Positions 11,528-24,398 of a stretch of DNA of 64,000 bases are shown here, one piece after another. Origin of the DNA: Craspedostauros australis (taxonomy: Eukaryota > Bacillariophyta > Bacillariophyceae > Mastogloiales > Achnanthaceae); the NCBI GenBank assembly GCA_026770025.1, contig JAMXDE010000060.1, positions 124,001 to 188,000 of the forward strand, in the 5' to 3' direction. How positions within the stretch are numbered: the first letter of the stretch is position 1; each line of letters begins with the position of its first letter. Position numbers and translations under genes: made by a program. The notes below the pieces were generated by a model, which saw nothing but the letters and a program-made list of their open reading frames with translations, made no database searches and had not been told where the DNA came from.

Positions 11528-13548
11528 GCCTTCCGAGTAACTCGCGGGGTCACTTCCGAAGTTCCTGCTGATGGAGGGGAACGGCACCCGCAATTTTTGA
11601 ACTTGGTCGAGCTATTAGATGTACGTGGAGTAGAGCACGCACGCGTAGCCGCACACGTAGAGTAGTCGTACCATACCTGTAGAATACCATACATAGGAAT
11701 GTTCGTGCTCATCGAGGCAGCAACGTGCAATGCTGGAAAGTGCAATGCTGGAAAGTCCAATGCCACGGAGTCAAGTGCAATGCCGTAAAGTGCAGACCCA
11801 AACAAGTAAGCTGTCGCATTGGCACTCATGTGTGTGGTCAACACAAAGCGCTCTGATGTGGTTGACCACGTGAGCAACTTGCCTCGTGGCATGCGACCGA
11901 TGAAAACTTACGAATACAGAGCAAAGCAAAGAGAAGAATCGTGCCATACCGAAGTCCACAAGGATGCATGCGAGATTCGAGTGAGTGTCGAGGATCAATT
12001 CTCACGCAGCATCAAGCGAAGTCGATGCTCACATGGGGATCCATTTGCTTGTGCATGTAAAGACATCGCTGATCTTCATCCTCGTCAAACAGAACAAAGA
12101 GAGATTGCGATACGTGGGCAATCCATCATACATGCTCTCCAATCGTAGCCCGTAAATAGTCCAGAGACGGAACAGAAGCATGCAAGAGTATGCAGAAGAC
12201 TGTACCATAGCCAATCTGTACTGCCCAGCGAACTCATGGATAAGTTGGTCATGTTCTCCCCTCCCGTTTCTCCTGAATGATGGAGTATCCGTCATGTCGC
12301 CTGCCTCCGTTTGCAAGTTCGGCAGTTCTCAGCGCTACGATCAAGATGGCAGTGCTCGTATCTGTAGTGCGGCGCATATGCGGCTGCTCCGCATCCGCCA
12401 CTCGGTTTTGTTTGTGGCATCATATAAAGATCTTTACCTTTGCGCCTCTAAAACCATGCACGTGCAGCGTCTCGCTCACTTGCATCAATGGGAGCGTTCC
12501 CATGATTGCAATCGATGTATGGTGGGCAGGAGACATGCTAACTTCTTCTGCAGAGTGGATGTCAATGTCATGGTGGTGCATGTCATACCTCTTTGCTATC
12601 TGTGGCTTAAATTACTCGATTGTTTGCTCGTCCGACTTCTCCCCGTCGTTCGTGGGATTGTTCACTTTTGCTTGGGATGGTGCACAGCGGGTTGGAAGCG
12701 GTAATGACATCGCGAATCATCGCATTCTTCGCTGCTTCTGTGCCTCGTCTTGTGGCAGAGGAGAACTTCGCGACATGATCCTCTGCTGCAAACGTAGGCG
12801 CTTCCACAATTGTGCATTGTCAACGTAGGCAATTTTATACCAATCATATGCGAGAAACGTGTTGATTCTGGATTTTGTTGGTCGTTTTGGTAGGTGTAGG
12901 GGGCAGAGGACATCGAGAATCACGCCAGACCACTAGTGAAATGTGCAACAGTGGAAGCGCCTGTCGTGAATTCTGGTTCCCTCGAATGTGGTGAATCTGT
13001 GTTCACTTTTTCCACAACAGGCAGGCTTGTGTCATGAACTTCCGCGAATTTGACTCTCAATCGAGGAAGCAGACATGTGTGGGGTGTGTGTGAGCACTGT
13101 ACAGTACTACTCTGGTCTATTCCGCATACTCGGCGCAAAGCCGTGAATCTCGAGAAACGATACGAAAAGACAACTCCTGCGATCGTCTTAGTTCGATGAC
13201 TCGCGGAATCGAATTCGCCCACTGTTGGGGATGGCACAAGGTGAGCCGGTGTCATCATTTTTCTCCGTCGTCAAGTTGCAGCAGCGACTCACACTCTCAG
13301 TTTCAATCCATCACCATCCCACAGTATGGCCGGTATGTGCAGTGCACGCCCGTATCGAGGCTGTCGGAGATTGCCGAGTTGCTGATGCCTGCTCACATCT
13401 GCTCATAACATCAGCAACATCAGAAACATCAGCAACATTTGAATCACTTCGTCAATCATCCACTCCAATCACCAATCACCAAGCAATCAGTCAATCAATC
13501 GATCCATCAATCAAGCCACCCAGTCGCAACTTTCAACACAAACGCACC
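11528..13548. other. Intergenic, no gene recognised
   Basis: Short unassignable ORFs only, including a plus-strand hydrophobic one at 12180-12704 and a minus-strand one at 12029-12316. A short tandem motif (GCAATGCTGGAAAGT and variants) occurs near 11730-11795. The last 100 bases before 13549 are rich in CAATCA and CATCAG motifs, as in a 5' leader. Confidence 0.5.
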
Positions 13549-14190
13549 ATGAGGAACAACAACAACAACAACAACAACGACTGCAACGGTCCATCATCAT
13601 TTGCCACTGCTGCTTCACCCTCCTGGATCTGGCAGCATCGTACACCAACGTCGCAATCACCCATAACACTGCTCTCCACCGTCCGTGCACATCCGCAGCA
13701 CATGGATCAGCACAGCCTGCACGATGACACCGCTCACATGATGACTGCACTCATCAATGATGCGAGTCACGCCACTTCTCGTCACACCAGTTGGACGCAC
13801 GATCACATCCGCGCCATTCCAGGTCGCCTACCTTACGATCGCACCCATGCTGCAACAGTCGCGTTTTCGGAGAACGCAGCCATCACCTCTGGGCATGCAG
13901 GGAGCAGAGAGATGATGTTGGGATTCACGCCAGGACATGCGCAACGTGCCTGCCATGATCAGTTTCATCCGCCGCATGTCGACACGCAGATGTCCAGTGC
14001 CATGATGATCGGTATCATTGACGATGTACTCTCGTTGGTTGCCGATGACATTGTGAATATCATGGTGGATGACTTCGAAGCAGATGGCACTGAGGAGGCA
14101 GGAAGCATGCCGCGCCCTGACACTGTCACTGTCGCTGGCCATGGCACGGATATGGACGGGCACCGATCGAACGGACCATGCCCGCAGTAA
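13549..14190 (+). CDS. Hypothetical protein starting with an Asn stretch
   Basis: Predicted 213 aa from an ATG in a good context (GCACCATGAGG). It begins with eight consecutive Asn residues, then a His/Thr/Ser-rich middle, then an acidic hydrophobic segment (SLVADDIVNIMVDDFEAD) near the C terminus. No family recognised, no membrane segment or signal peptide. It may be a real gene with a low-complexity body, or a chance ORF downstream of a CAA-rich leader. Confidence 0.35.
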   Translation: MRNNNNNNNNDCNGPSSFATAASPSWIWQHRTPTSQSPITLLSTVRAHPQHMDQHSLHDDTAHMMTALINDASHATSRHTSWTHDHIRAIPGRLPYDRTHAATVAFSENAAITSGHAGSREMMLGFTPGHAQRACHDQFHPPHVDTQMSSAMMIGIIDDVLSLVADDIVNIMVDDFEADGTEEAGSMPRPDTVTVAGHGTDMDGHRSNGPCPQ

Positions 14191-14916
14191 CCAACCTTGC
14201 CACAACAGCACATCGAGTACTCCACGAACTCTATGCTCGACTATTGCATATAATAGGTACGATGACCCATCAATTTAACATTTTTACAAGACCGCTCCTG
14301 CTCCATGGCCACAACCAACAAGCGCTCCCGCAAACTATCTACATCAAGTAACATACCAATACAGGAACAACGACACTCGATAGAGTAATGCCATTACATA
14401 GAATACGACTGTAGAATATGATATTCTATGTTACATGGAAAACGGTTGCAGGCGTGCTTCGCTCTTTGCAGGTGCTGAGACGGTACCTTTGCCAGTTCGC
14501 CCCATCGCTGCTCCAATGCACATGTAGCAGCGCGGTGGTTTGGGAGCTTGTGTCGGTTCTCTCGGATTGTCCGAACTGATCGTGAGGGGATGTTTGCCAA
14601 ACAAGGAGCCGGACGACAGCACTGTATTCACGATCGTGTTGGGACTGCGCAGAGGAACCGTTGCTGTAGTCTCGCAATGTGCGTCTTTGCATGACGAACA
14701 ACCAACTTGCGGGCAACGTATCATTGTACAGATACAGCAATGAGGTCAGAATACACTTTGTCGATATGGGTGAAGTTATTGAGTGCATGCACAGTTCTGA
14801 GATGTTATTCTGTTTTAGAATTAAAATTGGTGTGAGTTGTAAGTCCGATAAGCGTATAGAGTATGCTACATTCTGCAGAGAGCACGTACTTTATGTCCGC
14901 GCTCGTGCTGGAGGTC

Positions 14917-15819
14917 TCATGTTGCTGGCCGAGTGCGAGCCTCGTCCGTGACATGCAGTTTCTGCACCGCCGTGATGAGATTGCTTGCATCCGCCAACGG
15001 GTCCAGTGACGAGGCGCATCGTATCGTTGCACAGGAGACACTGAGTGGTGGAGGATGGCATGTTCGCGACACCGTCGGCGCGTCGATGACGGGTGATGAC
15101 GGCAGTGTTCTCATAGGCTGGTGCAGATTGCGATCGACGAGCCGATCGAGCCGGCGCGTCGAGATGGTGGGACAGAGACGCTTGGCGTGCCTCAGATGAT
15201 TGGCAAAGACCGAGTAAGGAGACGCGCGACATCGCAGCCTGCGTTCCAGATGGCGGTTGGTGGAATCCCGCAATCGACGAGGGTGCAAACATCGGTCCTC
15301 GTCGTTGCGTGCAGGATGTCTGCGACGACGCGGTTTGTTGGCACTTTGCGCCATCGGATGTCCGTCCAGGTCCGATACGATGTTGACAAAGTGTCCCCAG
15401 TTGTCGCCATTGCTGTCGAGACTGCTGCATCCACGCCTAGACTCTCGTTGCTTGCTGACATGCCTTCCCTTCGTCTCACTCCTCGTCGCCTGCGCGCCTG
15501 TGAGCGGGTACGGGATGTACATCGCGTGCGCACTCGTCGTGATGTCGATCTTCGTGGTGGGAGACTCGCCGCAATGCGACGCGCCTGTGGGTTCGAGCGC
15601 CATGCTGCTGAGACACTTGCTCGTTGGCCTGCGCGACAGTCCCAACTTGGCTTCTATCCGCGTGCTAGCTGCAGCGGAGTCACCGGGCGTATTGGCCGGG
15701 GTATCCGAGGTGGGCACGTCATGGCCGTCTTCGAAGGACACCATTCGTGGAGGCGCGGCCGGTACGGACACCGGAGCAGCGCCCCATCGTCTTCGTGCGA
15801 TTATTGCAGCCTTGGGCAT
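14917..15819 (-). CDS. Hypothetical ORF, minus strand, 300 aa
   Basis: The ORF starts at an ATG in a reasonable context and is rich in Arg, Ser, Thr and Pro. No domain recognised. Overlapping frames at 14891-15430 and 15192-15533 look equally protein-like, and a further frame at 14431-14724 has a Cys-containing C terminus (RCYMCIGAAMG). These could be separate exons of one gene spanning about 14431-15819, but I could not settle the splice sites. Confidence 0.28.
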   Translation of the reverse strand: MPKAAIIARRRWGAAPVSVPAAPPRMVSFEDGHDVPTSDTPANTPGDSAAASTRIEAKLGLSRRPTSKCLSSMALEPTGASHCGESPTTKIDITTSAHAMYIPYPLTGAQATRSETKGRHVSKQRESRRGCSSLDSNGDNWGHFVNIVSDLDGHPMAQSANKPRRRRHPARNDEDRCLHPRRLRDSTNRHLERRLRCRASPYSVFANHLRHAKRLCPTISTRRLDRLVDRNLHQPMRTLPSSPVIDAPTVSRTCHPPPLSVSCATIRCASSLDPLADASNLITAVQKLHVTDEARTRPAT

Positions 15820-18800
15820 GGTTCTGGTCTTGTAGCGTCTTTATGCGTGTAGTTTGGTAGAGGATAATAGCTTGGATTGTCGTTGTTGTCGTCCTTGTCG
15901 TCGTTGTTGTTGTGTTATGTTCGATAGCGATGTGCTGCAATGCTGCAATGCGTGGGTTCTTGTGTTCTATGATGGCGAGGTGATGTTGTGTCTCCTTGTG
16001 ATGTCCCCGAGGTAGCAATGTCCATGTATGCGTACGCGTCTGAGTATGAGTCTGAGTGTGGGCCTGGAGGAGAAGAATGACGCACCGGTCAATCACTCAC
16101 TGAATCAATCAGCCAATCCGTGAAGAATGATCGTCGCTTGATGACTCCGGTGGCAGGTCACAGAACCAGGGTAGCAGATCGATCGGTCGGTCACTCGCAG
16201 TCGCAATGTAATGAATCGTAATGTATCGTATGGTGCTGCGTGACGGAACGTTGTGTGGAATGGAGTCGTATTGGCGCTGTGATGGATGGATGATGGTGGA
16301 CGAGATCGCGGTTATGGTCCGTGTTTGTGTGCTGACACAAGTTGTCAACACCTTTGACAGCAGGAGTTGACACGATGTCTCCGGCAGAAAGAAGCGCGCA
16401 CACAGACGGCCTGGACTGCGGACGGAGACGTGGACGTCGTGATGTTTGATTTCTGATGTGATGTATCGATGGGCACAAGTGCGAACTTGGCCAAACGTGT
16501 GGGATGAGTAGTCGTATGATAGCGTGGGTGCAATCGTGTGGTATGGCGCGACCTTTGCACTTGTCTGTCCAGAGAGCATGTGGACTGAACCAACCAACGA
16601 ACCAACAAACCAAAGAACCAACCGACTGACCCACCAACAAGCGAGCTATCAACCAAACTGTGTGCTGTGTTCGATTCCGCGAGTACACACAGTTGATGGA
16701 TGCTGTTGGAGTTGCGGATGGTTGGGCATGGATGTCCAGGTCGCGTGGTCGGCAGTCAGGTTCTCGTTGTTGATGTGGATGCCACCGCTGTTGGTGTTGT
16801 TGCACTCTCAGTTCCTCTCTCTTCTTGATTGCTCCTTCTTGATTGCTCCTTCTTCTTGATGCTGCCGCCGACATTCGCAGAACCAAGGCGAGAGCCAATC
16901 GACTGCGAGTGGACAGAACAAAACAGAACAGAACAGGCCACAGGGATGCTGTGTCGCGCGGGGGATCGTGTTGACCGTGGGATTGTTGTTCTGTGTTTGG
17001 CGTTGATCAACGCAGATGGAGCGCGGCAACATACATGTTGGCGAAGGCCGAAGAAGTTGACGCGATGTTCTTCAAGCATGGAGAATTTGCTGCACGCACG
17101 AGGTCTACGCATGCGGTACTCATGTGACGTGACGACGGACATTTCGTGACGCCAGGTGTCACGATGAGAACACCACGTTGATGCGTGCAAGATTCCTTGG
17201 GAACCGCGGTAAATACGTTTTTGGCGTCGTTTTCCAATGGGACTGCCTTAGTAGTCCATTTAGTCCGTGCGCTTGGCATCACAAAACACAAAGGTACTAC
17301 TGTAGACGTGTGATCGACGTCCCGTGGGCGAGGCTATCAACACTAGGAGCTACTTCTGTTGCCATTGATTGCCCAGTGCAGGACAGCTCGACGGGGCTTA
17401 GCCAGCGTCTGCGCCATCAATTTTTGGCTGGGTGTCTTTGGACATGTTGCCACCATCGGTGTCGAGGCCAATCGCCCAGGTACGCGTTTTCTGGGCTTGA
17501 TCTTCGTTGTGCAGTCTTGCTTCAACAGCGGAAACAGTGAGCGCAACCCCGAACGCAGGTAGAGGGCAAAGCCTCGCGCGTACTCTGTGGTACAGGAAGC
17601 ACGTCTGTCCTGACCAGAATAGCCTGCGCGAGCAGACACATCCCGCTCGCCGAATGCGACATGACATGCTCCGTTTGCAAACTGAGGCAAGGGCGATAGG
17701 AAGAGAAGGTGGATGGAGTTGGCGTGAACTTCGAAGCGGTATTCGCCAGTACGATGATTGATACACGGGGCGGCTTGGCTGTCCAAATGTCCGAAAGCGA
17801 TTTCTTCATCTTGATGAGAACGAGTGTTTTGTCCTACAGCAACAGGAGATGGTGGAACAACTATGCCTTCTGTGACGTCACAATGCATGAGGAGTCGTCA
17901 TGTGAGTCCACACCACGATCCATGCGATTAATTGTTTGACTACGCAGATAACACGCAAGGTTAGTGGCGTCACATGACTCGAAATGACACAGTGAGCGTC
18001 CACCAGCGCGAACGATGATGCAGATCGCATCGGCCTTCACGTTGCTTTCGCAGTCACTGATGTGGGAGCAGGTCATTCCCGCACGTCGCCCGATCACTTG
18101 TCATCTCGAGTCTGACTCGCACGAATGGGGAGAAGTTCTCTTTGCGCTCAGCCTGGTTGGGAAACGTCGGCACATCATCTGGACCGAACGAGCACAGGAA
18201 GCTGCCGGCATTCGTCGTCCACAGAAGCATTGAGCCGCGGCTATGTGCCATGCGAGACGAGTTGAACTCGTGATCATTGATTATCAGGCATGATTGCGTC
18301 ATCTTCTTCTTTGTGGTGCGCAATGTGAGCGACATGTCGGAAACGAGGGGCTCTCTTCCCTCGCGCGGAACAGTTCACCTCAACATAGCCCCTCCTCCAG
18401 GATCACTTGTTTCGTGTTGGGTGTTCGAAGAGATGCGCAGAGTGCAATGGTTGTGTTCGAAGTACTGCTTCGCAAGAGACACCCAGTCACTGCTTTCGCT
18501 CCTGCCAGTTTTCCTATCTTCGAGACACATGGCTTTGAGACACCAAGCTAGACATGCGATAGCACATGTATGCAACCACACAGACTGCAAGATAGATTGG
18601 TAACATCTTCATTTGCGCTCATTGACATTGTTGCTAGACGTGAAGAGTTGAGGTAATACTTCTGAAAACTGTACGTGTATGTTCATGTCTGACTATTCAA
18701 ACAACGGTAGTCTATCCCGAACGTGGATTGGCCTGACCGATGATGCACGTTTGATGGTGCTCGAGTTGAGGAGGGCCCGGTAGCAGACATCTTCATGGTT

Positions 18801-19341
18801 GTTCTTCCGCTGGTGAGGCTGACCGCTGCATGATCGTGACGATCGGACGCGGTGCTGACTGATTCGCCAATCTATTAGTGGTTACCCGCATCCCCCAGGC
18901 TGTATTTGTCCGTTGAGTCATTGAGAGTCACGCTCAGTACCTGGGAATGATAGCGCGTTCTTCGTCTCGGATTTCCAGCGAACACGAGCGCTTTCGGCAC
19001 ATGTGAGTATCATGATACTATGCCCCAACACAGATGAGGAGCGGTGAAACTACAGTGACCGACGTGGCGAACGCACCAGCACGTCGAAGAGGGAGGGGCA
19101 ATACATGGGGGAGAACACGCTCCAGTGTCCAAGCCCCGTCGGATCGGTGTTCTTCCGAAGTTTCGCACTCGCGAACGCGCATTGGCACTCGCGTAACCGT
19201 CACTGAGTATGTTAAGCGACATGCGTTGGTAGTGACATGGTCACGACACTGGATCGACATGGTATCCCTATGAACACGCCTTGGACACGACACGGACGTG
19301 CGACAAGCACGACATGAACATGCGACAGACACGACAGAGGA

Positions 19342-19395
19342 CCGGATCGACGAGCAAGGGGACGAGCAAGTGACGAGCAAGGGGACGCGCAAGTG
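19342..19395. repeat. Minisatellite, GACGAGCAAGGG-type unit, block 1
   Basis: Alternating copies of CGAGCAAGGGGA and CGAGCAAGTGA. A second block with the same units lies 310 bp downstream. Confidence 0.75.
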
Positions 19396-19705
19396 ACAAC
19401 CAAATTTCTCGCAATTACCGTGGTTTTGTCGGTGTGACATGCTGCGAAAACGTCCATACTACGGTGTCTAATCTAGTTGTATTTTAAAGGGCGGCAGAGT
19501 GCACTTTTTAAAAATAGATTGCATGAACGTAAGCGTACTATCCATATCATGCTAGCACACGTATTTGATCTTGATTGCAACATCATTCTGAAACACAGTT
19601 GACAACAGAGATTTGCATTGCGGCGTCTCCAGACTGATCACCTACGATACTGTGACATCTCTCTATAAGTAAAGTGCGGTAAGGGACATGTCGATTTTTC
19701 AGGAA

Positions 19706-19830
19706 TCGACGAGCAAGGGGACGTGCAAGTGACAAGCAAGGGGACGAGCAAGTGACGAGCAAGGGGACGTGCAAGGGACGCGACATGAGCACGACGTGAG
19801 CACGACGTGAACGCGACGTAGACGTGCCTT
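19706..19830. repeat. Minisatellite, GACGAGCAAGGG-type unit, block 2
   Basis: The same units as block 1, grading into GAGCACGACGTGA and related CACGAC motifs. Both blocks start with ATCGACGAGCAAGGGGACG and run in the same direction. Confidence 0.75.
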
Positions 19831-22086
19831 CGATGTGACATTGGTGCAATGGATGCACGACTTGGACGCGACCCTGTCACGACTTGGACACGACATAGGT
19901 ACGACTTCGCACACTGGGCTGTACAAGGGGCGTTGCGAATGACAGTGACGCTCAACGCATGCGTGCGGAGAAACTCGTGTCCGTTCCGTTGGTTGGCCTG
20001 TTTCGACCCCATAAATAGGCGCCTGTGCTATCCGCGGGAAATACCCCGAGCACTGCACCTTGTGACACAAAGAGCTACAGGGGCATACATGTTGATCTTG
20101 CTTCGCTTCCATCGTTGGATGTGTGGAACTCATCCGAACATCAATCACATGTTGTGGAACCGCCTTTCGTGTGCGTGCTTCGTGAGGAGGTGCGCATCCA
20201 GGGAAACGTGCTCTCGCCACGCGCGGTTCTACATTTTCAAATTGAGGAAACTGCTACCGTTATCATCTCGATGTGCTCCACCGCGACTCCTCGCAGACGG
20301 ACGCGCGTGATGACATCAGCAATAAACATCGCGGTGAATCACATGAACAGCGGAGAGTGAAGGTCGTGTCGCATGCGCTGTCCGACACCCAATCGCAACG
20401 CACACACTCTCATCTGTTCTCTCCCACTACTCTGCGCAATCAACATGACCGCTTCTGTCACGGTGAACACAGCGGGCGTGCGCATCACCAAACCAAGACA
20501 AATTCTGCTCATCTCGTGTGCGCTGCGATGTTCGTGTTGCAGTTCCAACCACGGGGGATGATTGCGACAGCCAGCTTGTTGCTGTGTGGCGTTTGGGTCG
20601 ATTCTCCGTCTTTTGCCAGTGACTGAAACCGAAGTGAGTGCGTCACGAAGTCGGATGCGCTGATGCTGGGCACTGTGGGGCGCCTTGTGTCTTTGCGCCA
20701 GCTTACTGTGCGGATGGAATCCTCCACCGCTGCCTCCAACCGACAACAGGCGAATCAAGCACTCGTCATGCACGCATCTGAAGCGCATTCAACACAGTAG
20801 CAACACTGACTCGAATTGAACTCTGTGATGGCTTGCCCTTGTTTGATGTTGTTCCTGTGATGCAAGAGGCATGCGACGGGTCGGCTGCCCAAACAGATGC
20901 ACAGAACACACGATAACTAGCCCATCCCTTGTACTAGTAACAAATAGCTCAACTGTCAAAACCACGAAACGTGACGATCGTCGATAGCTTCCTGTGTCTG
21001 TTGAGTTTGCGCGTGGTTGGTGTCCTGGTTTGAAAAGAGCAAGCAAACAATTGCACTGATGGGGTATTCGGGAAAGCGCCATGTTCAGTTGTTTGACGTT
21101 GTAAATACTATATTCTGAGTGTGCATCTCGGACACACTGGACAAGCATCGTGAGGAACGCAAAGCGAATTTTGTGCCCTCGTGGCAACACCCCCAAGAAA
21201 GAAGACTGCCAGACACCAACGCTCGCTGAAGAGAGTCCCACTTTGTCATACGAAGAACCCAGAGAATCACCAACGAGCACCTGAGCCGCACAGCCAAACA
21301 AACGTTGGACGGAGGTGGGTTCACCACCTCCGACAATGGACACGACCACGACAGTGATCACACAACAACGTAGCGCGCATTAATACAGGAACGTGGAGGA
21401 ATGGCGCTGCTCCCGGTGCAGAGTGTGACAGTTGATGACACGAAGTTCAGTAGGCTAGCAGGACAACGGACAGCTTGTGGTTGGAGGAGCGCTCTGTGGT
21501 AATCAACGACGGTGCGAAAAGGAACCGCTCGGACAAGTACGAAAGTTGTCTGAGCAAGGGGACGGGAGAACACGAATGATGATTGCAAATCAGCCACTTC
21601 TTTCCAAAGAGGGAAAGCAATTGTGTGACTGCATCAATGCTGCGTCGTGTCCTGTCGTGGGTCTGGGATGGGGATGTGTTGGCACAGACACAACAGGGTG
21701 GAACGAGAAAAGGGGAACATCATTGGCATGTGCGAACAGTGTGCGGCATCGCAACCACGAACGCAAATCAGCGCGACGTCATGTCGACACGGGAAAGGCG
21801 TGCTCTAGTAGTCCCATGAGTGCATGACTCGACAGACCCAAAAACCGCACAACACACCCCAAGCGTGAACAAATCAAAAATCGACGCCAAAAGAGACTTT
21901 ACCGCGCTTCCCTTGCGACGAGAAGCCGAGCGGCATGCTCTTCGCAATGGCCCGTCCATCGTTGCCGCTTGCATTGCACACGATCGTGTCGTGCCGCGCG
22001 ATCATGGTGGTGGCATCTGCGAACCAGCCGAAACCCATGCAGCCACAACTACGAGAGGTGGAACAAACACACCTGTTTGCTCTGCT

Positions 22087-22101
22087 GGGGGGGGGGGGGG
22101 G
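22087..22101. repeat. Homopolymer of 15 G
   Basis: An uninterrupted G run between TCTGCT and AAAGACGG. Its length in the assembly may be unreliable. Confidence 0.95.
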
Positions 22102-22911
22102 AAAGACGGTAATTTTGCATTTCCCATGATAAGGCAACAACAGTTTCTTCCATAATCAGCAGTTCAAAAGTCAAAAACCAAACTGAAAATTTGCCATCTT
22201 TGAGCATTCTTCCTGTCAGTTGTTTGCACAATCATCCTGATTTATGCAAAACCCAGATTCGCGGCTCCATTTTTGACTTTTACACCCTGTTGCCTGTTCG
22301 TGCGTCTGCGGCGCAGATGATGTCGTGCCGCGTTGTGCTTGCCAAGGCACGTGGAAAGTGTCGTACTTTGCCGCGAAAACGCCATCATCGCGCGATCGTC
22401 TCGCTGTGATGGCCATGGCGGCCATGGCGGCCATGGCATGCGCTGATGTCTTGCACGCTTTCGGCGACAGAAACCCTTGTCCGTTCCGATGCAAAAAAGA
22501 GTTCTCAAGATGCGATTTGAACGGGTCGGAAATGTCTTTGCATTCCTTGATACGATTAAAAACGTCAACACCAAGCAAGGGTGTACTGAATTCAGGTACA
22601 TACCACAGCAATGGGTGATAACAAAGGGAGGCATAAGCAATAAATTGCAATCATGACACATCAATCACGGAATGGCAATACACAAAGATAATTATTAATT
22701 CACATGAACTGGAAAATGCAATTAATACGATGTTAAATGCTAAACATGTCAAAGCTCATGACATGGACAGACAGAGAAGCTTACTTAACCAATGACATCA
22801 TGACACAATAATGTTTAAGCTTCACTTGAACGCAATGAGTAAGGGTCATTGTTTGCTTATAAACCCACATTCTATACGCACAGTATCGATCCTTATGCAC
22901 ACTGCATTATC

Positions 22912-23150
22912 GCGCTTGTGTTGAAGACCCAATTTGGTGCTCTGGGCATAACGCTTATTGTGCTTGTGTTAAAGACCCAATTTGGTGCTCTGGGCATAAT
23001 GCTTATCGTGCTTGTGTTGAAGACCCAATTTGGTGCTCTGGGCATAACGCTTATTGCGCTTGTGTTGAAGACCCAATTTGGTGCTCTGGGCATAACGCTT
23101 ATTGTGCTTGTGTGGAAGACCCAATTTGGTGCTCTGGGCATAATGCACCT
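22912..23150. repeat. 48-bp satellite, array A, about 5 copies
   Basis: Highly similar copies of a 48-bp unit containing GACCCAATTTGGTGCTCTGG and CATAACGCTTATTG. The period is a multiple of three, so repetitive ORFs appear in several frames on both strands. They are not considered genes. Confidence 0.93.
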
Positions 23151-23559
23151 TTTCTTGCTTCAAGTGATGCAATAATTGACGTTATGGGGCACTGCAAAGA
23201 ATAAAAAACGCATCTATGCCGCCTTCAAGAGGGCGATTTTGGCCTTATGCATCGCTTTTAGGGGTCAGAATTGCGCTTATGAAAGCTCTATAAGCGCTTT
23301 TCTTGTTGTTTGGATTGATGTCACGAAGCACTCCAAATGATGCCTTTGTGATGTGCCATGTTTTGGCCTTATACATAGGCCAATTTGGTCACATTCGACT
23401 CTCATAATGCTTCAAATTAAGTCGAAGTGGTCATAAGAATCCATTTGGTCTTATGAGCGCCCCATAGTGTCGAAAACGCCTCTATGGGTGACTAAAAAGC
23501 GCTACTTCAGTCCTTTTTAATGATTAATATGAGGACTAATATAGCCCTTTGTTGGAATA

Positions 23560-23885
23560 AGACTCATTTGGGCTTTATTGATAGTGCACAATTTGTTTTT
23601 TGGGATAAGACTCATTTGGGCTTTATGGATAGTGCACAATTTGTTTTTTGGGATAGGGCTCATTTGGGCTCTATGGATAGTGCACAATTTGTTTTTTGGG
23701 ATAGGACTCATTTGGGCTCTATGGATAGTACACAATTTGTTTTTTGGAATAAGACTCATTTGGGCTTTATGGAAAGTGCACAATTTGTTTTTTGGGATAT
23801 GACTCATTTGGGCTTTATGGAAAGTGCACAATTTGTTTTTTGGGATATGACTCATTCGGGCTTTATGGAAAGTGCACAAAGGGAA
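23560..23885. repeat. 48-bp satellite, array B, about 7 copies
   Basis: Copies of a 48-bp unit containing CATTTGGGCTTTATGGATAG and TGCACAATTTG. Array A (22912-23150) has the same period and a similar core (ATTTGGTGCTCTGGGCATAA against ATTTGGGCTCTATGGATAGT), so the two arrays are probably diverged relatives. The sequence between them (23151-23559) carries more degenerate copies. Confidence 0.93.
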
Positions 23886-24107
23886 GAAATGAATCTGCAT
23901 CTATTGGGATGAGCCTCATTTTGGCCTTAAGGATAGCGCATAAGGGTCAGAAACGCATCTGAATCTGTGCCATAGCCGCCGTTTTTGCCGTATCGTTGGT
24001 GCATAAGGGCAGAACTGCACCTATTTCTGTGTGATAGGCACCGTTCCAACCATATAGATGGCGTTACAAGATCGAATCTGTGTCTGTGTGATAAACACTG
24101 TTTCAAC

Positions 24108-24398
24108 CAAATGGAGTGCTTGCATAGATGAGCACGATTCTGTGTCAATGATTCATGCTGTTTCAACCCAATGAATGGCTAGTACGGATAAGGCTGAAAA
24201 TTGTCATTGATAAAAGCTGTTTCTACGATTTGAAGGGGATAATGCTGAATATTTGTCATTGATAAAAGCTGTTTCAACGAATTGGAGGGCTTGCTTAGAT
24301 GGGCACGCTTCTGTGTCAATGATTCATGCTGTTTCAACCCAATGAATAGCTAGTACAGATAAGGCTGAATATTTGTCATTGATAAAAGTTGCTTCAAC
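24108..24398. repeat. Direct repeat, two copies about 115 bp long, 172 bp apart
   Basis: Copies start at about 24108 (ATGGAGTGCTTGCATAGATG) and 24280 (TTGGAGGGCTTGCTTAGATG). Both contain TGTGTCAATGATTCATGCTG and CATTGATAAAAG motifs. This is the edge of the satellite region. Confidence 0.85.

Larger units (their letters stand above)
15820..22848. other. Long stretch without a recognisable gene
   Basis: Only short ORFs, none resembling a known family; the longest (17343-17888, 20789-21361, 16191-16898, all minus) look like noise. Local features are a CTCCTTCTTGATTG tandem near 16830-16858, a 12- to 13-bp minisatellite in two blocks (19342-19395 and 19706-19830), a run of 15 G at 22087-22101, and a triplicated GGCCATGGC block near 22412-22440. 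Decayed transposon sequence is a plausible content but was not demonstrated. Confidence 0.5.

Noticed and set aside
12180-12704. Hydrophobic 174-aa ORF as a membrane protein
   Set aside because: Composition follows TTG/CTT-rich DNA and no family pattern is visible. The opposite strand is equally open in places.
16191-16898. 235-aa minus-strand ORF as a gene
   Set aside because: Low complexity and derived from short tandem repeats and CA-rich sequence.
20789-21361. 190-aa minus-strand ORF as a gene
   Set aside because: No domain, no good start context, and no continuation through plausible splice sites.
22849-23912. Repetitive ORFs over the 48-bp arrays
   Set aside because: Open in several frames on both strands because 48 is divisible by three; no start context or conserved flanks.
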